A stretch of 64,000 nt of DNA from Muricea muricata (lineage: Eukaryota; Cnidaria; Anthozoa; Malacalcyonacea; Plexauridae), in contig OY979717.1 in assembly GCA_963855995.1 (NCBI GenBank), positions 2,911,179 through 2,975,178 on the forward strand, in the 5' to 3' direction. Position numbers and translations under genes: made by a program. The notes under the pieces were generated by a model that saw nothing but the letters and a program-made list of their open reading frames with translations, was not told the DNA's origin and searched no databases. Positions 32,576 to 45,544 of the stretch are shown piece by piece. Positions within the stretch are counted from its first letter, which is position 1; each line of letters opens with the position of its first letter.

Positions 32576-35500
32576 ATGAGTCTACTTGACGACACGTTTA
32601 ATAAAGAGCGAAAGGTACGTATACGCTCTTCTGTACGTTACATCTTTATACATACTATGTTGCGAATCAATATATTATTCCTTACATCAAGATAAACAAT
32701 GTTATGTTTGCATACAAGTTCAGAGCTGATTCAGCTGGATGCATTCCTTGACTATATTCAAATGATCCCATCACCGCATCAGCCATGAGGCATGTTCACA
32801 ATGTGAGATGAACTCTTTGAACTGTCTCCAAGCTGAAAGTTCTGCATAGACAGGTAGCAACATGAAACTATCAGTGCAGAATTCTGTTTCCCAACAAATA
32901 TCAAGGGCAATTTGCTAGCTATAACTTGTTTCTCAGCATGAGAGACATTGGATGCAGTCATTGTTTGGCTCTAATAAGAGAGGTTTAGCAAACACGAGGC
33001 CATGTCGCCAGGACGTGTAAATGGCGTGGACCTTCGAAATTCCACACCCGATTTAGTCTTGGATGTTGGCTGCGTCCTAAAGAGGACGTCAGTCGAGTTG
33101 TTTTCATGTCGTCTTCAGAACGTCAAAGTTTTGTTCTTTTTATTAAAAAATATAATGGTAGGCATCCCAAAAAACACTCTATTTTGTTGTCCACATGTTG
33201 TTTGTAGTTCTAGGTAAACATTTTGTGAAACGACAAGGTTGTTTCTTAGTATTTTGGTAATTTTTGGGTCTATCGGGTTTTCACAAACACTTTCGCCACC
33301 ATAACAAAACAACAAAATCGCAAGCAATGTTAGTACTTCAGTACTGCTAATATTCTTCATCAAGTGATATATTTGAGGGCATAGAAACGAAAGATATAAT
33401 AGCAAGTATTTTCTTAAGAAAGGAAACAAGGAAATAAGCAAGATTTAACATAGTCAAATCAGTCAAACCAACGCAATCTTCAGAGACAGAAGGCCATCCT
33501 TAGAAAGCTTTCCTGGCCCATATCTTGACAACTAATTGAAATATCCAACGAAATAATCAGGCGGGGTGGAAACACAAAAATGCTTGCAAAGAGACCAATC
33601 TGACATTTTAGATCAAAGTAGATGACTATTGTTTGTACAATATAGCAACATGCAATACTTTGGTGAACTTTCATTGGTTTTTGAGTTGTTTTCAAGCAAA
33701 AAACCTGCTAGAGGAAGCATGTAGAAACATCAAATTTTATAGTTATGTTGTTTGTTTTGTTTTACCTGGTAAATTTTCATTTTATTTGATGATATTCTTG
33801 AGTAGACAGTAAAATTATAATAATTTGTATTTAGTTGCCAACTTTATTAAATTAATATATTTATGGTATTTGGTCCTTATGTAGTGGTATCTTGGGAAAT
33901 GGAAATTTACACATTGTTATTGGTCACTCATCACAAACAGTGACCAATAACAATGCATAAATTCCTGTTTCCTAGGATACACGGTCCGAATCACGATTTA
34001 TGAATAAGGTCTATAGAACTATGCAAAAACTGTTACGCCACAGACCACAATATGAAACTGAATGGGTGTTTGAATGTATAAAACACTGAGCTTTTGGGCG
34101 GCCTATGTTTGTGTTGGACAATTCTGTGTCCGGTCAGTACAGTTAAACCTATGCAGTATGCCTTAATTGATATGTCTTCTAAAATTTACAGCGAAGTTCT
34201 GACCACTTCGGCTTGGATGATGACTTTGGTGATAAGCGGGTAGGTCATGTGGATAAATTTGGTTTTATATCTTGGAGATTTAGTTTTGATTCTTAAAACT
34301 TTGCCCCTTTTTTCCAATAAAAAGTCAGTTACGTCAGTTTGCATGGAGCCTACGAAGTGATTGATAGATTGATATTGCTCCCTTTATGGCATGCTAGTAT
34401 CACCCCCCTCCCCACCCTACTATAGGCTGTAGTTTTGTTTTTCTAAATGTGAAGTAACGGCAGGTGTCATCTTTACATTGTTTATTTGGTATTGATAAGG
34501 CTGGCACAACCAACAACTTTCCACACCTGAGGTGCACTTCACATTTCAAATTTTTCTCTGCTTTTAAAGATGAAACATGATGATCCTCCTCGATCGAAAG
34601 TCCTTCATATTCGAAATCTACCAGAGTCTGCAAGTGAAGCAGATGTAAGTGTCATTTTAGTTTTTGATAGTTACTTTTAAATGAAGCTGTTTCAATCTTA
34701 ATATATTAAATAATGTATTAATCAGTTTGTAACTTTATTTGAGTTCTAATTTCTAATCATTCCTAATTTGTATGCTTGATTGTTTCCTTAGATTATCACA
34801 CTTGGAATACCTTTTGGAAAGATAATCAACATTTTAAAAATAACAAAAAGTCGAGGAAGACCACAAGTAAGATGAATCTGAAATGTATTTAAAGTAGTTT
34901 GTGAAATAATTACAGACATTAAGGGATCTTTCACTGCCCAAACAATAAATTAAGATAGAACTTCATTACGAAGTTTGTTTTCGTCCTTTGCTCACAATGT
35001 TGAGGTTCTGTTAACTTTCATTAATATTCGTAACTGTAACTATCAGGCATTCCTTGAAATGGAAGATGAAGTTAAAGCAGAGGCAATGGTTAATTATTAT
35101 CAATATGCACCAGCAAAAATAAAGTAAGCAATGTATTTAGAAATTTTCAGCCTACAAAACCGTTTGTAATTCCTGACCATGTTTTATTTAATTTACATTA
35201 GAGGTTCAAATGTATATGTCCAGTACTCGTCACATAAAGAACTGAAAATAGAAAAACAATCTCCGACAGTAAGTCTTGCTTAATTGTGTTCTTGCATGTG
35301 TTAGTAATAAAGGAAAAGTATGCCTTTGGATGAGTTTAAGAATTAGCATTGTTTCACCATAGTCTCACTGCATTCTCTCAATGTCTTAAATCTCAGGAAG
35401 TTGATAAAGCACTGCTATTTAATTTAATGATACTGGTACACCAATATTCATATAATTTTAAGTTGATGTGGTTGGGAGGATAAAGTAACATAATTTGTCA

Positions 35501-38500
35501 ATCTTGTTTAGATTGCAAATCTTCTGGCTGCTGCAGCATTAGCATCTTCAGGAGATCTATCATCAGCGCTGGCTGGAGAAAACTCAAATAACTTTGGTTT
35601 GAACAATGGTGGCAACAATGGGGGTGGTTTACTGCCAAATCCTACAACGCAACAAAGTGCTTTTATACCAGATGGAATGAGTAATGTCCTGAGAGTTGTA
35701 GTGGATAACATGTTGTATCCTGTGTCCATTGATGCCCTACATCTTGTGAGTACAAGTGAATTAATAATTTGGCGTACAGTATTTTAGTATTTTCTGGGTG
35801 TTCAATGGAGTTCATGGATAATTTTGTACATTTTATTTCAATTTAGATATTTTCCAAATATGGGACAGTCGTCAAGATTGTTCTTTGCACCAAGACAAGT
35901 ATGTCAATTAATGGTTATTTGCTTCAAATGTGGTTATCATTAATATGTATTTGCATTCTTTGTATCAGCTGAATGAGTTGATTATGTGTTCTAATGAAAT
36001 ATTTAGATCAGTTTCAAGTGTTTGTGCAGTATAAAGATCATGTTCCAGCCAATGCTGCCAGATCTGTAAGTATGGTGGTATATCATAGTGAAGATAAATA
36101 GTTCATTCCAGAAAAGATCCATTTTGCACAGAGGAAATTTCTGATGTACAAGGAGGGGAGGAGGTGTCTAAAGAGAGTTTTAAACCTCTCGGATGTATTT
36201 TAATCTGTATGAAATGTGTTATTTGGCTGTTTATGAAGTGTGCAAGATAAATATTTCTTGTTTTGTCATTTGAAGTGTGTTTTTCACTTCATCTGTCAAC
36301 TACTCTTCGATCAACAATAAACCAGCCATAGAAAAACTCGAACTTTCATAGTCCAGTCAAACCTAATTCCCAGTTTGCTGGCTCCAGTAGTTCACACACA
36401 CGTCTGTATTCTGTGCATGATGCTAGAATGTTTGGTTGTAATGAACAATATAATTTTTAGGCTAGTATGATGTATCCAGCTAAAAATAGAATCAATCTTT
36501 TTAAATGTCAATGCTTGTTCTTATTCTCCATGCAAAATGATCTTATGTGTGCATCTCATTCAACAACTATACTGTATACAGTATTTCATACAACAATATG
36601 TATCATTCACTATTATGCTATCACTTTACTGTCTTATGAGAAATATTTGGTTACAGGCACTTGATGGACAAAATATCTACAATGGATGTTGCACAATGAA
36701 AATTGGTTTCTCAAAATTCAACAACTTGAATGTGAAATACAACAATGATAAAACAAGGTACACGTAAGCATATTTGCACAAAACATGGAATCATGATTTG
36801 CCACCTTAATTATATACAAGCCTGAATTCAACATATTGAGTGAGTCCTAGCTGGTGGAACTGATTTGTTTTAATGCTGCGTTGTGTATTAGGTTGTTAGC
36901 AATAGCTGTTGTCTGTACAAAATCAAATACTTAATTAATTCACAAATTTGACACAAACCACTTAATTCAACTATTGACATGAACAGTGTGACATCTCAGC
37001 TAGAACAATGTTTTTTCTTGCAGGGATTTCTCTCGTCCAGACTTACCTTCAGGCGAAGGGCAGCCTTCCTTTGATCCAAATCTTGGTTTATCTGCATTGG
37101 GTGTGTATACAGTTTTTGTTGCTGGGGCAGAAAGATTTAGGCAGACTCTGATATAACACTTCAGTTCACAATATCTTTTGCAAAATATTGCTGTTTGTTT
37201 AACAATAAGATTATTAATTCCAGCAGGTGCAGTTTTGAGTAATCCCTTCCTAAGTGCTGCAGCAGCGTCAGTTCCAAATCTTGGTCTTCTGGGTGCAGGA
37301 AACATGCTTCAAGGTCAGCACAAAATGTTGGAATCAAACTATAGGGCTGTACGATGTGTAGGATCTGTTGTCATGCGGATTACTATTTATAAATACCCCA
37401 TTTATACCCAAGTCATATCTGGGTTGTCAACTAAAAACGTCATTGCAAATTGATTACCAATATGCAAAAACCATTAGGGTTTGTTTGGATGGTCCCTCTT
37501 TGCCAGTACAAGCCAAGATATGGAATGATCTGAATGTATTGATTTTAATGGGCTTCATGGTTCACCTAGACTGCATTATTTTCCTTTTGAGAAAATATAG
37601 TAATAAGCGGAATAATAGACATTGAAACAATGGTAATGTTGAGTATTCGATGTTCTTGGCAACGATTTCATTCACAGCATGTTGCTCTCATGTTTTGAAC
37701 TTTAGTTTGATCTTGTTGACTTATTTCAATGTATCAAAATCATCCCCTTCTGTCTGAGCCAGATCATGTAAACAGCCAATTGCACGACAGCAAAACATAC
37801 TTGTTTTATGGTAGCTGTCTTGTTAAATGATTGCACAAATAACATATATATGGCGACGGTGAAAATGTATACATATTCGATGGCTCTAAAACATTTTATC
37901 AATTGTGTTGTAGGGTTAGGAGCTGGTAATCCTGGTATGCAAGCTCCAAACGATGACAGACATGGACCAAATCGTGATTTTGATGAGAGAGGAGGAGAGA
38001 AAACTATTTTACTTGTCAGTGAATTGGATCCCGAGGTATGTATTTACGTTTCTGTGTTTTATTTTCTTTTAATTTTAGGTAATTAAGCATTAAAGACAAA
38101 TTCGTAAGATATGAAAGTTGATTTCTGAAATAATCTTCGTTAATTAAAATCAAAATCTCCTAGTATCAGCAAAGTAACACTCTTTATCAGCAAAGTTCAC
38201 TCTTTATTGAAACCTTCCACAAAACCTTGATTATAAATGTCTTCACTTCACACTGTTTGATTTACTCTCTTTTTTTTCTAAATTTCGTTAGATAGTCTTG
38301 AAATCTTTGGTCACTTTTAAATCATTCGGTCTATCTTGTACTTTGCAAAATTTCTTTCAAAACTTCAGAGTTTGACCAAAGAATTTATTGTCTGTGCAGG
38401 CTGTGTGACAGACAGAAAACCTTCTTGTGAAACCTTTAGAAGCCAACTTGTTTTGATTCAAATTCATTTTAAAAGAAAACTGCGGAGCATGCTAGTGTAG

Positions 38501-41500
38501 TGACAGTCTTATCATAACGTATTTAAACTTGGTATCGTTTAGCACAGGCAGAATATTCTTTGACAATTGACGATCAGTTGCTACTATTACTATACATTAA
38601 ATTAGTAATATTTCATGTTTTTTTTAAGTTCTCATATACATCTTTACGTAAGAACGTCTGTCAAGAAGCCACTGAACAATTCTGTCTTCGTTGTTCTAAC
38701 TCTAACTTTTCTAGGTTTTGCTATTACTACCATTTGATTGCTAACCACTTGAAATTGTTTCTCTTTCTTTAATGCGCTGGTTTTCGTCTTGTCCCTGCTC
38801 TGTTTCCATATCCTGCTTGCGAATTTTTTAGAGGATCAAATGTGATGACCTTTTCACTTTGTTTGGTATGTCTACATCGAGCCCTTTCCTCTATCACGGT
38901 TTGATCGTATTATATTTCGTTATCTTTGTACTTTATTGTATTTTACTTGTACTCTCTTTTGTCTTATTGCACGATGTAGGTGGCGGGTTATTCGACCTTT
39001 TTGGGAAGGGAAGAAGGATAGAATAGAAAAGCGGGATGGGGGGGGGGAGTCGCTTTAGATTATGCTCTCCAAAATGTTTTGAAATGCTTGTCTTTGGGCT
39101 ACTTCTATTTGTGTTTGTTTGCGTTTCAATATATTCGTAATGTCATGTGGTGTTTTGTTTGAATTCCAATGACGTTTGTACAATTTCATGGTTTAAATCA
39201 GCTACTAAAAGTACATAATTAACTGTATTTTGAATAAGATTAAGTATACTTTTGCCTCCACAACAAATATTTTTAAACAATCCAATGTCATCAGCCTAAT
39301 GGGCATGCTAACATTTGAAACGTTATGTTTCAGATGTAAACAAACACAGAATAAGTTTGAACGTGGGTGAAAGTGATTCTTCCACATTCCCGCCGCCTAT
39401 GTTGTGTTAATATAATTAATAATGTTAGAAATGATATTTAACAGGCTAAAATACATTCAGTTTCTGCTTCTTAAAATGTATTTTTTTTCCGATTCATTGT
39501 TTTATTCAGTGTCAGGGAAATTTCTTTTGATAATGTTCCCAAATACTTTATTTCAATATATAATTTCAATCTCAAATGTTATGGCCACCATATTGTTGGA
39601 CCAGGACAAATTAATCTTAGATTCTTTTACAAGGGCCACCTGCCTGGCTTGTCAACTTCTTTGGTTCTATAGTCCCTCTTTTCGTGTCAACATTTTTTGT
39701 CAGCGTAAACTTTTTTTTGCGCAGTTTCTTTTTCATCTAAATGTTCGTTGCTTTATAATTATATCTTAATTGCTATGTACTTTAATTATAAAAGAATCTT
39801 GGACTTTTCTTGTGCTAGGTGTACTTACTATGAAATCAGTTGGTGTACTGGTATTCAAATTTCTCTCAAACTTTTGAATCATAAAATTGTCTAAAATGAT
39901 GTGGGGTCCATACCGTATTGGGAAATCTCTCCTTGATTAACCTTTGAATTGCTGAAAAAAAGGTAAATGTTTTTGACGTTGAATTGATTTGATTTTATTT
40001 GTTTACCCCAGGTGCTTATGGTGATGTTATGCGTGTTAAGATTCTTTTTAACAAACCAAACACAGCTCTGATTCAGTTTGCAGACTCACAACATGCACAG
40101 ACAGGTAAGAGGAAACTTTAAAGGAACTTTATTTGCACTTGACGCTAATCCTCAGTTAAGTTATAATTGGTAGTTCTGTGTTACAGTGGGCAGGGGCATC
40201 TAAGTATACTAAAGTGCGTGTTTTGTGTTTTTGTTTACCAATCTCGAACTGCAAGGACAATATCTCAGCATAAGGAATAAACATTGGGCCAATCAGCAGT
40301 TCAGCATGTCCCCTTATTTCTATGAAATTGAGTGGCCAGAATAATGATAAAACAGCCAACCCAGTGTTTTTATTGGCCAGCCCTGGTGAGGACTTCTGGC
40401 AATTGATAGTGGTATTACTGGGTTCCTCCCCCCCCTAACCAAGTCCTCATTTAAAACCCTTATTGTAAACACTAACACTTGCAGTTACCCTAACCCTAGT
40501 GGCCAGGTATTTTATAATTGTACCCTCGTTTGAGATGTATATGTGGCGAAGCTAAATAAAATTATAAAAAATCCTTGCCCAGTGGTAGTTTTATTAAGGT
40601 GAACAACGTACAGTAGAATAAATGTGCATTATGTGCTGTGCTGAAAACATTTCAAGGCAAGGTGGTATTCAAGTTGCGAGTTGTTTTTTTTGTTCTGCAG
40701 CTCGGGAGAATCTGAACAATGTTCGATTTCAAGGGAAAACTATGAGAGTGAGTACATCAAAACACGACCGTATCAGCATGCCAAAGAAAGACGGTGAGGT
40801 ATGTGCATTAAAAGAGGATGTTTGCAAATACTGATCAAATATGATTGTTTTTCCCGTACATTACATTGCTTTTATTAACTTTAGTCCAATGGCTGATGGA
40901 AAGGAGAACGGAATTTAAGTCCCTATTTAATTCCTCAACCAAGACATACATTAAATAACAAGAATGCATTAACGTTAGAACATGTAAAACATTTACCTGT
41001 AAACAACAGTGTTTTGTAAGGATCGACATTTACCACGCATGGTTTTGCAAGCTATAGTAACATCAAATTAACTGTTCAGCTTGTCCGTTGAAAATAAGGA
41101 TAATTTATGTATGTACGTTGTATACAGGCTTGAAAACAACAGATAACGTCTGTTTTTGTGAGTTCATCAACACCGATAATATTGAAATTGCTTAACATAG
41201 AGTATAATACACATTCCAATATTATGTACACTCCGGGAAATTCGGTGTTCGGCACTCACGTTTGACGCAGGCCTGGTTACATTGTTCCCGCCTTTTCGAT
41301 GTTTAATTTGAGTTTTCGTTAGCTTCCGAATCTTATAAGTTTTCAAACATGTTAAACGAAATTCGTGTTGAATTAAACATGTTTAATTGAAATTTGAAAC
41401 GATGTTAACATCGAAAAGCTGAGAACTATGTAGCCAGGCCTGCGTCGAACATCGAGTGTCCAATAGAGAAATGAGTAGTAAATGTTTTTTTCGGCAAGCA

Positions 41501-44500
41501 AGGAACTGAATGCACCTCCTTGGCTTGCGTGTAAATTAACCCTTTCCAGATCACGTGATTGTAGAACGGCTAATTAAATTAGACCATTTCAGATCAGATG
41601 AGCTGAAATGGATGAATTTGCATGCACGTTGAGAAGGTCTATTGAACGTATTTTCTTATTAGTTATAATTGAAATCCTTTTCAGGGCGCCCATTTAACAA
41701 AGGATTACTCAAGCTCTCGAGCTCATCGCTTCAAACAATATGGTTCAAAAAATTATCAAAATATTTTCCCTCCTAGCAGAGTGCTACATTTATCTAATAT
41801 TCCGTAAGTGTATTGTAACATACTGTGTGTCTGCCTTAACATGTTGTTGTTATTATTTATTTGCATTGCTACAACCCACTATAAGCGCCTCTTGCCACCT
41901 GAGGGGTTTAAAAACGATTTTGAATGATAACTTTACGCAGCTTTGGCTGTAAAGTGTTTAAATCTGCTTTTAATTGTTTGGTTGTGCGCATCAATGATCG
42001 CATGCATGAAACATTTTGTATGAGCAGAATATTTTTACCTACAGGTGTTAACTCTCGGATGCCGTAATGGCTATCACACCTCCAACCGTATGCCACAAGA
42101 AAGGGGTCATTTTGTTTCAGATTTTGTCCAAAGATTTTCCCATTTATCGAGGGTACCAATGGACAATTCGCATTATAGTCTAAAGTTCGAACTAGAAAAA
42201 GAACGAAATATTTTACGGCAGTTAGAAAGAGGATCTTTCGTAGAGGTTGCAAAAGTTTGGTTGCGAAATGTTGTAAATTACGGAGACTACTGCAATTCTA
42301 CTAATCTTAGGACCCTCTTTGCAACTGTAGTAAAAGATTCCTTTCTTCTTGGCTAGTTCAACCTTTAGTCTACAACGCAAATTGTCCTGTCTGTTGGTTA
42401 ATTTACCGACAAGTCTCTTTTTCCTGCGACCTATATTCTGCTTCACCGGCGTAATTGCAAACGAGGGGGTGGGGTACCCTCTCGGTGCATCCCTGTCACC
42501 AGGTGCTCCTGTGGCCCAGTGAGGCAAAGACAACTGTAGCTAATTGTCACATGATTTCTGACTTTCAGAGGAAGTGTGACGGAAGATGACATCAAATCTC
42601 TGTTTTCATCTAAAACTGAAGGAAAACTCGTCAACTTCGAGTTCTTTTCGTAAGTTTTAATAATAGACGAGGAAATGGCACATACTAAGTTATTTGCCAA
42701 TTACGATATTGTGAATGTATGGACAATTTGTTTGTTTCCGAGTGAGACGTTTGTAAATTTTCAAATTTGACCTATTGCATGTTGCGACGCCAAAATTGTT
42801 CCGGTTCGTGGATAAAAACGGAGGTGATCACAATTCCAAAGAAGCAATGCATGTCTTGATCGGTGTTTTATCAAGCAAAAACAACTTGGCTTTTTCTCGC
42901 CAATAATTTCCTTAAATTCGATGTTAAAATGACCAGTAAAGTAATTTAATATAAGACTAGCATTCTGGTTCCATGACACGCATACGAGTGACCGAGTCAG
43001 TCATTAAGTAAGAACGATCATCAATTTAAAACAAATTGCCGATACCCCAACTCGTGCAGCGAATATTTTAGATCTAATTATCACCAATTTACAAGATTTC
43101 TCTTGTAAACCTGTTGTGATGGCACCTCTTGGATTATCTGACCATAGTATCGTCAAATGGGTAACAGTACAAAAAAAAGAAGTAACAACTAGTAATAAAA
43201 CAATTTAAAAGGAACTTCGTCGCTTTCCCCAGTCATCGTGTGTATTTCACACAACAGTTTCGCTCGTGTTAAAGAAATCACTTCCGCGTTCTATCTTAGA
43301 ACATGCCTGTCCTGTTTGGCACACTACATGACCATTGTATTTATCTAATAACATCGGAAAAGTGCAAAGAAGGCCTTTTCGTATAATATATCCTGGCGTT
43401 GACTATACGGATGATCTGAGTATCGCCCAGTGCAAGCGCCTTGTCGAGAGACGCCAAGATATCTGTGGTCAAATTTTTAAGAAAATCTAAGATCCCGATG
43501 GTAAACTTAACCGTATTTTACCTGTCTGCCGAAATATAGGACCGAAAGATATAAAAATAGTTTTATTTTCAAGATGTGTTTATTTGCTAACAATGAACAT
43601 TTGTAGCTTTGTGTCTTTTTAGTTTTTTAATATTCGTATTGTTAGCATATTGCTATTCATCTTTGGTGCTAAAATATGTTTGATATACCATTAATAATAA
43701 TAATAAAAATAGTAACCAATGAAATTCGTTCTTCGTAATAGGAGGGACTAATCGATTATTTCGTGACTATTATAATTTCTTGTCAAGGAAGTATAGCTAA
43801 AGTTTTTCTATAAGCCCATTCTTCGACGTTACAGAGGACATTTTGTTAGACCGTATGTTGGGCTACATAATGATGCAATGAAATATAAATAAGGTTTTTG
43901 AACCATTCTAACAGGAAAGAAATTGGACGAGGAAAAAGAATGGCTCTGGCGGAAATGGCGTCTGTCGAAGAAGCAGCTCAAGCCTTAGTGGTAAGTTTGA
44001 TGGAGTGCTGACGATTATTTACTGGTGGAGTAAACAGCTCTCTTAAAAAAATTCAAGGGAGGCTGGCAGGAATTTCCCATGGATAGATACATAATCAATA
44101 ATTTGTAAAAAGTTTTCAGTTTTACCAGATTTAAGAAATAGTTAATTCAATGACTTCTCTGTACAACAATCGGTGGATGGTTTGTTTATTTGAAACTCTC
44201 AAAATAAGTTAATTGCAAAATAATTGGACTGTAAGAACTGTGAGAAGTTGACAATACAAGAAGAGAGATGTCCGTGGCTAGCACTACAAATCAGGCCTTG
44301 TCTATCTCTAGACATTCATGTATATAAAAGCACTGAACTTCGCTAACATAGCGTTTTAAACAACGTATTATTATATGTGTAAATAGTAAAAAGAACTTTG
44401 TTTTCAATTAAAGCATAATTGTTTGTTGTTTAGGACCTTCACGATTACCCAGTCGAAGATAGTCATCTTCGTGTATCATTTTCCAAGAAGACGCTACGTT

Positions 44501-44502
44501 GA
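32576..44502 (+). CDS. PTBP1: Polypyrimidine tract-binding protein (PTBP family), four RRMs, 20 coding exons
   Basis: Exons: 32576-32614, 34192-34239, 34570-34644, 34792-34866, 35047-35123, 35202-35268, 35512-35745, 35847-35898, 36007-36065, 36657-36757, 37024-37100, 37224-37313, 37914-38035, 38832-38865, 40012-40104, 40701-40798, 41685-41803, 42569-42649, 43915-43990, 44434-44502; phases sum to 561 residues. RRM1 (about 37-115) has VLHIRNLP and AFLEMED; RRM2 (184-262) [13 protein letters not shown], followed by [23 protein letters not shown]3 (362-440) [12 protein letters not shown] and [17 protein letters not shown]4 (481-557) VLHLSNIP and the C-terminal [12 protein letters not shown]. In animals PTBP binds CU-rich RNA and represses exons. 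The 34-base exon at 38832 is needed to complete RRM3. The acceptor before 37224 is a tandem CAGCAG, allowing one codon more or less. No N-terminal NLS as strong as in vertebrates is visible. Human has three paralogues, so the symbol marks the family. Confidence 0.95.
33115..33360 (-). CDS. Possible small secreted protein, antisense in intron 1 of the PTBP gene
   Basis: From the ATG at 33360 an 81-residue frame starts with a plausible signal peptide (polar start, then [15 protein letters not shown]) and continues [15 protein letters not shown] with three cysteines outside or at the end of the hydrophobic core. There is no family I recognise and no neighbouring exon that obviously extends it. 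It could equally be a chance frame in AT-rich DNA. Confidence 0.25.
   Translation of the reverse strand: MKNISSTEVLTLLAILLFCYGGESVCENPIDPKITKILRNNLVVSQNVYLELQTTCGQQNRVFFGMPTIIFFNKKNKTLTF
33888..33976. mobile_element. Short foldback hairpin
   Basis: Arms around attgttattggtcact and its complement are separated by about ten bases, with outer similarity extending to the gggaaat/tttcct ends. It is located in intron 1 of the PTBP gene and is probably a MITE remnant. Confidence 0.6.
41250..41461. mobile_element. MITE with about 60-bp inverted ends
   Basis: Ends ggcactcacg...gacgcaggcctggttaca and, inverted, ggacactcg...gacgcaggcctggctaca. The inner part is AT-rich and palindromic (aacatgtttaa). 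It lies in the PTBP intron between 40798 and 41685. Confidence 0.7.
43027..43530 (+). pseudogene. Internally deleted LINE remnant
   Basis: The first part encodes [20 protein letters not shown] and [13 protein letters not shown], the C-terminal signature (LDLxxT...LGxSDH) of a LINE apurinic endonuclease. From about 43290 it encodes [10 protein letters not shown], then [15 protein letters not shown] and [19 protein letters not shown], the far C-terminal part of the reverse transcriptase polyprotein. The RT core between them is gone and stops are present, so it is a dead copy. It lies in a PTBP intron. Confidence 0.75.
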
Positions 44503-44576
44503 TGTCGTTTCTACATAAGCAAGCGACGTCCTTGTCATTGGACTGAAATGTACATAGATGTTTTGTGTCCAGTTGA

Positions 44577-44582
44577 AATAAA
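44577..44582 (+). terminator. Putative polyadenylation signal of the PTBP-type gene
   Basis: AATAAA lies 75 bases past the stop codon, followed within 40 bases by a T-rich stretch, a normal arrangement. Confidence 0.65.
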
Positions 44583-45012
44583 ACTGCAGTGCTGTAAATA
44601 GTTCTATTTTTTAAACATCATTTTTTAAGTTTGCGAACTCTTAATTCATTTTACCGGCTCTGCACCATTGTACTGATCACCTTGTAGTCTGCGTTTAAAT
44701 AAGCTTACAGTAATACGTAATGTACCGAAATAAAAGAAGCTTAGCTTTGAATGTTTACTTTATTCTGTACACTTCCTGCGCGGTAATTGCTGGATAGTTA
44801 ACTTCAAATTACTAACAAATTCCTTGTATCAGTATTCCTTTGTTATTTCCTGCTTTTTGACGCTTCATAAATATCTCTTATAAAAAAATTTGCTAGTATG
44901 CTATGAAGTATGCTATGTAGAGATAAACAATTTTTCATACTAACAAATGAGCTCCTTGTGCGAAAGTCCGGTGCCAATTCGGATTACAATTTATCCATAA
45001 GGTCAGCAATGA

Positions 45013-45261
45013 CCTTATAATGGCAACCATCGCGGAGAGGAACTGAAAGAAGAGCGTCAAAGCGAGGCTAGTGAGGCGTCCTTAGGAAGGGCATTAGAAC
45101 GTGCGATACGTAACCATTCTCTGTGCGTCCTTTTCCGCGATTTAGAAACAGTGGACACTAAACTTTTTGCCGCTAGAATTATTTGGACACACCTTGTGCA
45201 GGACCTTACCATCACAAATTTGCGAAAACTGCGAGTGGTTAGAGACCGTGAGGAATTTTAG
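45013..45261 (+). other. Coding-like open frame without a start codon
   Basis: Eighty-two codons are open up to a TAG at 45259. The text is charged and protein-like (ELKEERQSEASEASLGRALE, then AARIIWTHLVQDLTITNL). No ATG is in frame and no strong acceptor precedes it. It could be an orphaned exon, a transposon scrap or chance. I do not recognise it. Confidence 0.25.
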
Positions 45262-45544
45262 ATTTCGAAAACAAACGATGAAACAATCCAATGGGTGAAT
45301 CTCTTGAATTATGTTTTGATGTAAGAAAACCCCCAGACAATTAGCAGCAAAGAATTAATAAAGGTACATAGTTTTTTAGAGGCTCCGTTTTTCATGATGA
45401 CGTATGCGATCCTCCTGTTTCCGAGGAACAAGTCGCGCGAAAAGTGTTTAGTGGGAGCTCAGGTCCCCTATCAACTGGACAATCCGCTGTTGGGTAAATC
45501 ATTGAGGGACATCTTTGACAATCACGCACGCATATGTTCATGTG

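Larger units (their letters stand above)
44503..45544. other. Convergent spacer between the PTBP and GPCR genes
   Basis: It contains the PTBP poly(A) signal at 44577 and a coding-like frame at 45013-45261. No other feature was seen. The opposing GPCR gene ends at 45545. Confidence 0.45.

Noticed and set aside
41908-42533. Open frames on both strands in a PTBP intron
   Set aside because: No recognisable protein text, no splice or transposon structure, and overlapping frames on both strands argue for chance.
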